Of a stretch of 47,010 nt of DNA, positions 41,862 to 47,010 are shown piece after piece. The position numbers and the translations under genes are program-made. The first letter of the stretch is position 1; each line of letters starts with the position of its first letter. The stretch is from Beijerinckiaceae bacterium (GTDB taxonomy: Bacteria > Pseudomonadota > Alphaproteobacteria > Rhizobiales > Beijerinckiaceae), in contig CANJJI010000017.1 of NCBI GenBank assembly GCA_947474545.1, positions 1 to 47,010 on the forward strand. Reading direction: 5' to 3'. The notes under the pieces were generated by a model. That model did no database searches, was not told the DNA's origin, and was given only the letters and a program-made list of their open reading frames with translations.

Positions 41862-42890
41862 ATGAATTCCGGTTTTGCAGGCTCACTGGGCGCGGTTGGG
41901 TTGTTGCTGGCAACACAAGCCGCCAGCGCCGATGCTGTCGAAGATTTTTATCGCGGCAAGAGTCTGACGATGGTTGTCGCGACAACAAATGGCAATGACT
42001 ACGATAACCGCGGCCGCTTGCTGGCGCGCTGGATGGGCGAAGCCATTCCCGGCAAGCCGTCAATTGTCGTGCGCAATATGCCCGGCGGCGGCGGCATTGT
42101 CGGCGCCAACTGGATGACCAAGGTTGCGCCGCGCGACGGTACGGCCATGATGATGATCATGCAGCCCTCCGCCATGAATCAGGCGCTGGGCCTTGGCGCA
42201 ATCGAATATGACGTGCGCAATTTCGGCTGGATCGGCAATACGTCGGACACGCCCAGTGTCATCACATCCTGGCATACGTCGGGTATTCGCACAGTCGATC
42301 AGGCGCGCGAAAAGGAGCTCGTTCTCGGCGGCACTGTCGGCACGGCCTCGGTCATATATCCCATGGTCCTGAACGAACTTGCTGGCACGAAGTTCAAGGT
42401 TGTGACGGGCTATCCCGGCGGCAACCAGATCAATCTCGCCATGGAATCAGGTGAAGTGCAGGGCCGTGGTTCCAATTCATGGTCATCGTGGAAATCAACA
42501 CGCCCGCAATGGCTGAGCGAAAAGAAAATCCACATCCTCGTTCAGGTCGCGCTGAAACGTGATCCCGATCTTGCCGACGTGCCCCTGATGCTTGAACTCG
42601 CACGGAATGACTTTGACAGGCAGGTGCTGACCTTCCTGTCCGCTGACACAGCCATCGCGCGCGCCGTTGTTACAACTCCCGGCGTTCCAGCCGAGCGTCT
42701 CTCGACCTTACGCAAGGCTTTTGAAGAAACGATGAAGCGCAAGGATGTGCTGGAAGAGGCCGAAAAGATCCAGATGGACGTCAGCGTGCTGTCCGGAGAG
42801 GAAAGCGCAAAGATCGCCGCGTCCATAGTCAATGCTGATCCGAAGGTTGTTGAACGCGCCCGCGCGATTATCGGAGCGCACGCGAGATAA
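41862..42890 (+). CDS. TctC-type periplasmic binding protein, paralogue of 39629-40651
   Basis: A 342-residue binding protein. The start is placed at the ATG at 41862 (AGAGGTCAAG upstream), which gives the signal peptide MNSGFAGSLGAVGLLLATQA ending ASA; an open frame from 41778 would spoil it. The mature part DAVEDFYRGKSLTMVVATTNGNDYDNRGRLLARWM and EVQGRGSNSWSSWKSTRPQWLSEKK parallel the copy at 39629, with which it brackets the RutA-like gene. The duplication included only the binding protein. It is 95 bases after the monooxygenase stop and ends the plus-strand run, followed by a REP-like palindrome. Confidence 0.86.
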   Translation: MNSGFAGSLGAVGLLLATQAASADAVEDFYRGKSLTMVVATTNGNDYDNRGRLLARWMGEAIPGKPSIVVRNMPGGGGIVGANWMTKVAPRDGTAMMMIMQPSAMNQALGLGAIEYDVRNFGWIGNTSDTPSVITSWHTSGIRTVDQAREKELVLGGTVGTASVIYPMVLNELAGTKFKVVTGYPGGNQINLAMESGEVQGRGSNSWSSWKSTRPQWLSEKKIHILVQVALKRDPDLADVPLMLELARNDFDRQVLTFLSADTAIARAVVTTPGVPAERLSTLRKAFEETMKRKDVLEEAEKIQMDVSVLSGEESAKIAASIVNADPKVVERARAIIGAHAR

Positions 42891-42897
42891 CTCAAGG

Positions 42898-42935
42898 TGA
42901 TCCCGGAAATCGCAAAGCGATTATCCGGAATGACA
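42898..42935. repeat. REP-like palindrome, copy 4
   Basis: TGATCCCGGAAATCGCAAAG then CGATTATCCGGAATGAC: the outer CCGGA/TCCGG and the inner AATCGC/GCGATT arms pair over an AAA loop, the best-formed hairpin of the four copies. It lies between the convergent ends of the TctC gene and the DUF2459-type gene and may terminate both. Confidence 0.6.
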
Positions 42936-42952
42936 TGGATTTGCCATCCAGA

Positions 42953-43441
42953 TCACCTGCCGGTGAGCCACAGCGACATCAGCAGGGATTGGGAAGTAGG
43001 CGTCCAAGGCCCCAGTGCAACGCCTGCCTTGCGAAGACCCTCCGCGACCCAGATGTTACAGGGGGTAAATATGTTGAAATGTCTATTTTCTTCGTAGAAC
43101 AAATCGCCCTCTTCAAAAGTCGCACCTTTGACAAGAACTGCTTGACCGTCGACATCGCGCTGGAAGCCTGCAACAACATGCGCGACGAGGCGTCGATAGT
43201 CCTCGCGCGCCAATTTGATCGTGCGCGCGCCCGGCGCCGTCGCGATATCCCGCGTGGGATAAACGTGCATGACCGAAGCATCGCCGGTAATTGCCTTTAG
43301 AACTGCGGTGAGGCGGATGTCCGCATAGGTCCCCGCCGTGGTATAGAAATCGCGCGAACCCCATCCGATCACGAGATATCGCAAGTCCGGATGATCAAAC
43401 AGCATGCCGGAAGGGCGCAGGAAGCCGAGGCGATCAATCAA
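42953..43441 (-). CDS. DUF2459 (TIGR02117) family protein, start codon missing or non-standard
   Basis: The translation matches the DUF2459 family: LVIGWGSRDFYTTAGTYADIR, SVMHVYPTRD, DLFYEENRHFNIFTPCNIWVAEGLRKAGV and WTPTSQSLL. The listed start is a TTG at 43441, but the same frame stays open upstream to a stop at 43661-43663 and encodes the rest of the family N-terminus: an RRLARILGALAAIPTLYYFA membrane segment and VEIYLLATFLHADLALP, equivalent to the conserved first motif. In that upstream part there is no ATG, GTG or TTG, only ATC (43630) and ATT (43612). Either initiation is non-canonical or the start has been lost by mutation. Function of the family is unknown; the T-P-C-N motif could be catalytic. 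Confidence 0.6.
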   Translation of the reverse strand: MIDRLGFLRPSGMLFDHPDLRYLVIGWGSRDFYTTAGTYADIRLTAVLKAITGDASVMHVYPTRDIATAPGARTIKLAREDYRRLVAHVVAGFQRDVDGQAVLVKGATFEEGDLFYEENRHFNIFTPCNIWVAEGLRKAGVALGPWTPTSQSLLMSLWLTGR

Positions 43442-43640
43442 TTCGCTATCGACGGGTAATGCCAGATCTGCATGCAGGAACGTCGCAAGCAGATAGATTT
43501 CGACCTGTTCGCTTCCGCTCGAAGCGACAGCTTCTGAGGGCGGCCATGTCAGACCACCAGCGAATGCTGCAAAGTAGTATAGTGTGGGAATGGCCGCTAA
43601 CGCGCCAAGAATTCGCGCAAGCCGCCTGATCCACCTGAAC

Positions 43641-43664
43641 CTGACGCCTCCGTTAAGGCGTCAG
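43641..43664. terminator. Hairpin after the UbiD gene
   Basis: CTGACGCC, loop TCCGTTAA, GGCGTCAG: a perfect 8-base-pair stem directly after the UbiD stop (43666, minus strand). In the plus direction it is followed by a T-rich run (encoding the lysine tail of UbiD on the other strand), so it fits an intrinsic terminator best for plus-strand transcription, but it could also limit UbiD read-through into the DUF2459 gene. Confidence 0.6.
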
Positions 43665-43665
43665 C

Positions 43666-45306
43666 TTATTTCTTTTTCTTTGCCGCCGGCTTTTTCTTTG
43701 CTGCAGGCGCAGCAGCTTTCGGCGCTATATCATGGGCCGAACGCATGGCCTTCTCATCATGATAGCCGCCTGCGCCAGCAGCCTCTCCCTCTTCGGCTTC
43801 AAACGCCAGAATATTGGGAATGCTGCCGGGTAGACCCAGTTCGCTCCAGCGATCGCCGACCTTGTCGTAGATCGACTTGCGCAATTTCGTGCGCTTGGAG
43901 AAGACCGGCAAATAGCGATGCTGCTTGCACGCGTTGATCAGCGCCTTGGACCCATAGGGACGGATTTCCGGCGGGTTCTGGCTGGGGTCAAGCCCGGTAG
44001 ACCATGTGCTGCGCAGAATATCGATATCATCGCTGGGGTTGCAGCGGCTGCCCATAGCCCAGAGCACCTGATCCATATCGGTGGGATCGACATCTTCGTC
44101 AACGGCAATAATCCACTTCGTATAATAGGCTCCGCCCGGCACCTGCGCGGCCAGCGCCAAAACTTGCGCGGCATGGCCAGCGTATTTCTGTTCCAGCGAA
44201 ATGATCGTCATGCCAAACCCGCCGGCAGCGGCAGGATGCGAATAAACGCCGGCTATGCCGGGCACACCAAGCTTGTCGAGATCGTCCCAGATTTTGGCGC
44301 CGCGCAGGATCGAGAAGAAGCCGCTCTGCTCGCAGGAAGGATAATCGGCCATGAGGGCATTGGTCAGGATCGGCTTGTCGCGATAATGGATCGCGGTGAT
44401 TTCCACCAGCGGCGCAGCGGCTTCCGGCTTGCCATAATAGCCAGTGAATTCGCCGAACGGCCCTTCCGGCGCCATGGCCTGTGGGCGGATGACGCCTTCA
44501 ACCACAAATTCCGCGCTGGCGGGAAACAGCAGATCGCTGTGCTTGGCCTTCACAACCTTGATCGGCTCGCCCTTGATGCCGCCGGCATATTCATATTCGG
44601 AAACCGTCTTTGGAAAGGATTGTGAGCCGACCAGCATGAACAGCGGGTCAATGCCCCAGCAGGCGACCACGGGCACGGATTTGCCCATAGCCCAGGCGCG
44701 GGTGATGTGCAGGCGGGCATCCTTGCCCGGCGAGAGATAGAGGCCGGTGTGGTTCTTGTCCTGCACCATCATGCGATAAGTGCCAACGTTGAGATAACCG
44801 GTATCGGGATCCCTGGTGATCACGGCATCGCAGGTGCCAGCGTAATCGCCGCCATCCAGCGGCCAATGGCGGGGGATCGGCAGTTTGGTGAGATCGATAT
44901 CCTTGCCGGTGAGCGTGTTGGCAAAACAGGGCGCTTCGCTGGCGGGAACTTCTTCGGGCAGCGTGCGCTTCTTCATCTTGTCTTTGGTGCGCCGGATGAG
45001 TTCCACCGTCGGCGTATCGGGATGTTCTTCCAGCGAAAGCGCAATGCGGCGCACACTCGGGCCGTAGACATTCCACAGATGACGCGCGCCAATGGGGCTC
45101 TTTTCAAATCCCTTGGGCGTGTTGAAGAGAACCGTAGGCGAAGGCTTCTGCTTGGCGACGAGATAGCCGATGGCGCTCATCTCCTCTTCGATATCGACGG
45201 GCTGATCAATCGTAACCAGTTCGCCGATGTCTTCCGAACGCTGCAGCCATTCGCGCAGATCCTGAATGGGGTGGTTGGCGAGGGGTGGCGGTACGCGCTT
45301 GTTCAT
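43666..45306 (-). CDS. UbiD-family prenyl-FMN decarboxylase
   Basis: A 546-residue member of the UbiD/Fdc1 family, which (de)carboxylates aromatic or unsaturated acids with prenylated FMN. The diagnostic blocks are N173-V-G-T-Y-R-M-M with QDKNHTGLY, SAEFVVEGVIRP (E266, E270) and APEGPFGEFTGYYG, then TKWIIAVDEDVDPTDMDQVLWA. The protein is longer than UbiD mainly through a C-terminal tail of Ala/Pro/Lys (AAKKKPAAKKKK), which is unusual and may mediate association. No UbiX flavin prenyltransferase gene, needed to make the cofactor, is seen in the window. The start at 45306 is the first ATG of the conserved region. It is divergent from the Bug-type gene at 45513. Confidence 0.9.
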   Translation of the reverse strand: MNKRVPPPLANHPIQDLREWLQRSEDIGELVTIDQPVDIEEEMSAIGYLVAKQKPSPTVLFNTPKGFEKSPIGARHLWNVYGPSVRRIALSLEEHPDTPTVELIRRTKDKMKKRTLPEEVPASEAPCFANTLTGKDIDLTKLPIPRHWPLDGGDYAGTCDAVITRDPDTGYLNVGTYRMMVQDKNHTGLYLSPGKDARLHITRAWAMGKSVPVVACWGIDPLFMLVGSQSFPKTVSEYEYAGGIKGEPIKVVKAKHSDLLFPASAEFVVEGVIRPQAMAPEGPFGEFTGYYGKPEAAAPLVEITAIHYRDKPILTNALMADYPSCEQSGFFSILRGAKIWDDLDKLGVPGIAGVYSHPAAAGGFGMTIISLEQKYAGHAAQVLALAAQVPGGAYYTKWIIAVDEDVDPTDMDQVLWAMGSRCNPSDDIDILRSTWSTGLDPSQNPPEIRPYGSKALINACKQHRYLPVFSKRTKLRKSIYDKVGDRWSELGLPGSIPNILAFEAEEGEAAGAGGYHDEKAMRSAHDIAPKAAAPAAKKKPAAKKKK

Positions 45307-45512
45307 GATGGCCTCTTTAGGTTTCCTCAGAGCGTGCCACCTTTATGCGGCAGTTCTGCCCCTGTTTAGACGATGGATAGGCGAACGCAAGAATGTTGCA
45401 GGCCCGCCCGCCTGCATCGGCGATTTTGTGCTTGAGCGATATGGCGCTATAGCAAACCATGATCCAGAAGAGGCTGCGGGACATGGCCTCTGGGTTTTCT
45501 TCGGGAGGGAAA

Positions 45513-46493
45513 ATGTTAAGCTCGATCGTCCGTTTGATGTCGCTGTCGGCTGTTTTGGCGCTGGCGCAGGGTCTGCTGGCCTCACCGGCGCAGGCCCAGA
45601 ACTGGCCGCAGCGCCCGGTTCTGCTCATTCTGCCCTTTGGGCCAGCTTCCGGGGCGGATATTGCGGCGCGCCTCCTTTCGGAAAAGTTGAGGGAATATTG
45701 GGGCCAGCCCGTGGTCATTGAAGGCAGGCCGGGCGGCGATGGCCTTATTTCCGTGCGCGGAGTGCTCAATGCCAAGGATGATCACGTCATCTTCTTCGGG
45801 CCAACCAGCGCCTATGTTGTTCACCCCTATGTCCACGAAAATCTCGCCTATGATCCCGAGCGCGATCTGCAGCCCATTGCCGGCGTTGCAAAGGTGCAGG
45901 TGGCCATCGCGGCAACCAAAAGCCTTGGCCCCAAAACCCTGAAGGAATTTGTGGCGCATGTTAAAGCCAATCCGGACAAGCTGAGCTATGGCGTCGCACC
46001 CGGCTTTTCGGAATTCGTCTTCAACGGGTTCGTGCGCGAAAATGATCTCAAGATCGTCAAGGTGCCCTATCGTGACATAACACAGGCGCCGCCGGATCTT
46101 GGTCTGGGCCGCATACAGCTGGCCATGATGTCCTATGCGGCCATGCGCGCGCAGGAACAAACCGGCGATATCATCGTGCTGGCCATCAACGACACCAAAC
46201 GTTCGGAAATTGCGCCCGATACACCTTCAGCCGTCGAAGCCGGATTTCCCGGCCTCGTCGCAAGCCCCATACTGGGTTTTATGGGCCATCGCGACATGCC
46301 ACTGGCCATACGTCAGAAGGCGGCGGCAGGCATTCTGGAAGCGATGAAGGACGGCAATATTATCGCTGGCCTGAGCCGCTCCGGCCAGCCAGCCGCGCCC
46401 ATGGGCGTCAATGAATTTGCTGCAGCGGTCAAAGATCAATTTGAACAGGTCGCGCGTATCGCCAAGGTGCTGAACATCGAGCGGAAGAAATAG
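45513..46493 (+). CDS. Bug/TctC-type periplasmic binding protein (classical Bug clade)
   Basis: A 326-residue binding protein. The ATG at 45513 has GGGAGGGAAA before it; an earlier in-frame ATG at 45459 lacks support. The signal peptide MLSSIVRLMSLSAVLALAQG ends in AQAQ, followed by NWPQRPVLLILPFGPASGADIAARLLSEKL, VVIEGRPGGDGL, PYVHENLAYDPERDLQPIAGV and KVPYRDITQAPPDLGLGRIQLA. The usual SGxxGSxxH ligand-site motif reads YGVAPGFSEFVFNG, so the ligand is likely different from citrate-type acids. It is divergent from ubiD, suggesting uptake of the aromatic acid that UbiD handles (inference). Confidence 0.84.
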   Translation: MLSSIVRLMSLSAVLALAQGLLASPAQAQNWPQRPVLLILPFGPASGADIAARLLSEKLREYWGQPVVIEGRPGGDGLISVRGVLNAKDDHVIFFGPTSAYVVHPYVHENLAYDPERDLQPIAGVAKVQVAIAATKSLGPKTLKEFVAHVKANPDKLSYGVAPGFSEFVFNGFVRENDLKIVKVPYRDITQAPPDLGLGRIQLAMMSYAAMRAQEQTGDIIVLAINDTKRSEIAPDTPSAVEAGFPGLVASPILGFMGHRDMPLAIRQKAAAGILEAMKDGNIIAGLSRSGQPAAPMGVNEFAAAVKDQFEQVARIAKVLNIERKK

Positions 46494-46500
46494 GAGGGGT

Positions 46501-46526
46501 GAACGCATCCAAACAGGAATGCGTTC
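46501..46526 (+). terminator. Hairpin after the last Bug gene
   Basis: GAACGCAT, loop CCAAACAGGA, ATGCGTTC: a perfect 8-base-pair stem 7 bases after the stop codon of the Bug-type gene. No T tract follows, so termination efficiency is uncertain. Confidence 0.5.
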
Positions 46527-46560
46527 CACTCAACGAAATCAACCACTGTCATCTGAAGAA

Positions 46561-46607
46561 TGGCGCACTCGAAGGGATTCGAACCCCTGACCCCTGCCTT
46601 CGGAGGG
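46561..46607 (-). other. 3' fragment of tRNA-Arg(CCG), probable attachment-site remnant
   Basis: On the minus strand this reads from the anticodon loop CTCCGAA through the variable loop, the T arm (AGGGG, loop TTCGAAT, CCCTT) and the acceptor 3' strand CGAGTGC to an encoded GCCA end. The CCG anticodon and the rest match arginine tRNA. The expected 5' half (acceptor GCACTCG, D arm, full anticodon stem) is not found upstream, where the anticodon stem pairs for only three bases. A 3' tRNA piece of this kind is what site-specific integrases leave at the far end of an inserted element. Confidence 0.65.
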
Positions 46608-46923
46608 CTTCACCGCTCTGGATTACCTATGTTATTTCAATAGGTTATCGCCTATCTCTCTATACGATTATGTTCCGTTTATTTCTGGTCCGTTTATTTT
46701 ATCTAATTATAACAGAGACTTAGCTCGAATTTTTGCTCGTTCGTTTTTGGTTTTATAACGTAAAACATGTGGTGCCAGACTGCTTCGCCCCTCTTCCCTT
46801 TAATCAGCTCTGCCCCTGTGATCAGCGCACCGACAATGTACACAGTCAGGTTCTAGCTGTAAAAGTCAGCAAGGGTCTGACTGTTGCTTACGGGACAGCA
46901 GACGCCCAACTAGGAAGCGAACA
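46608..46923. other. A+T-rich stretch without a convincing gene
   Basis: Directly beyond the tRNA fragment the base composition turns A+T-rich (about 46620-46770), with a direct repeat TCCGTTTATTT at 46674-46684 and 46689-46699. Further on an inverted pair ACAGTCAG/CTGACTGT (46842-46849 and 46877-46884) brackets a 27-base loop. Open frames here have no recognisable product. Confidence 0.5.
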
Positions 46924-47010
46924 ATGGCTTTTGGGCATCCAACCATGACCGCCATGCTGATCATCAACGCCGTGCTGGGCGTCATATTCGTCTGGCAATT
47001 GGTTGAAGGC
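46924..47010 (+). CDS. Start of a small membrane protein (truncated by the window edge)
   Basis: From the ATG at 46924 (AGGAAG upstream) 29 residues are visible, mostly one hydrophobic helix (MLIINAVLGVIFVWQLVEG). A second ATG at 46945 is in frame. I do not recognise it. It lies beyond the tRNA fragment, so it may belong to an integrated element or to the chromosome beyond one. Confidence 0.35.
   Translation, partial: MAFGHPTMTAMLIINAVLGVIFVWQLVEG

Noticed and set aside
46561-46650. A complete tRNA-Arg gene
   Set aside because: The 5' acceptor strand, D arm and full anticodon stem cannot be found; only the 3' half is present.
46842-46884. Inverted repeat ACAGTCAG/CTGACTGT as an operator or terminator
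   Set aside because: The 27-base loop is long, there is no T tract, and no second site supports it; mentioned only within the intergenic entry.
1-47010. CRISPR array
   Set aside because: I found no set of regularly spaced identical repeats with unique spacers on either strand; the repeats seen are dispersed palindromes or one direct pair.

Overview
The window reads as chromosomal DNA of an alphaproteobacterium. The grounds are moderately high G+C, dense short-spaced operons with frequent 4-base ATGA overlaps, a DUF6481 coiled-coil gene, and large families of periplasmic binding proteins beside amidohydrolases, SDRs and acyl-CoA enzymes. The genus cannot be fixed from this sequence. Two conserved housekeeping genes, purH (16521-18113) and prmB (32932-33849), anchor it; most of the rest is accessory catabolism.

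Layout, left to right. 1-66 is the start of an IS630-type transposase running off the edge. 566-3979 (minus) is a four-gene operon of SDR, acyl-CoA dehydrogenase, APH-type kinase and DUF6285 protein, the gene set of the Lva (levulinate/4-hydroxyacyl-CoA) pathway and of split ACAD10/11 systems. A MetE-like enzyme (4080-5252, minus) diverges from three tandem ABC-type binding proteins (5463-8732), which are followed by SDR, GFA, SDR and VOC genes (8857-11568). At 11543-12363 an A+T-rich orphan membrane gene lies between two copies of the 3' end of a nitronate monooxygenase gene. Two tandem TctC-type binding proteins follow (14146-16320), then purH, a DUF6481 gene, an NTP/NDP-exchange-type transporter and a YbjQ-like protein.

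From 20641 to 30182 lie one Bug/TctC gene, an operon of TctC, Rieske protein and amidohydrolase (minus), an acyltransferase, and an operon of GMC oxidoreductase, MetE-like protein, D-2-hydroxyacid dehydrogenase, CMD-family protein and GlcG/HbpS protein (minus). After another TctC gene, a FecR-domain protein and prmB comes the largest catabolic run (33975-42890): binding protein, FAH-family hydrolase, AtzG/GatC-like small protein, amidase, two tandem resorcylate-decarboxylase-like amidohydrolases, TctC, RutA-like flavin monooxygenase and TctC. A DUF2459-type gene with no ordinary start codon, a UbiD-family decarboxylase and a last Bug protein follow. The right edge holds a 3' fragment of tRNA-Arg(CCG), a probable integration scar, then an A+T-rich stretch and the start of a small membrane protein.

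Working model: this is a patchwork of small catabolic cassettes for aromatic, heterocyclic or amide-containing acids, each carrying its own periplasmic binding protein. Twelve binding proteins are present, eight of TctC/Bug type and four of ABC type, yet I see no TctA/TctB, ABC permease or ABC ATPase, and no recognisable transcription factor. Transport subunits and regulation must be encoded elsewhere, or the binding proteins share transporters or act as sensors. Substrates are inferred, not shown.
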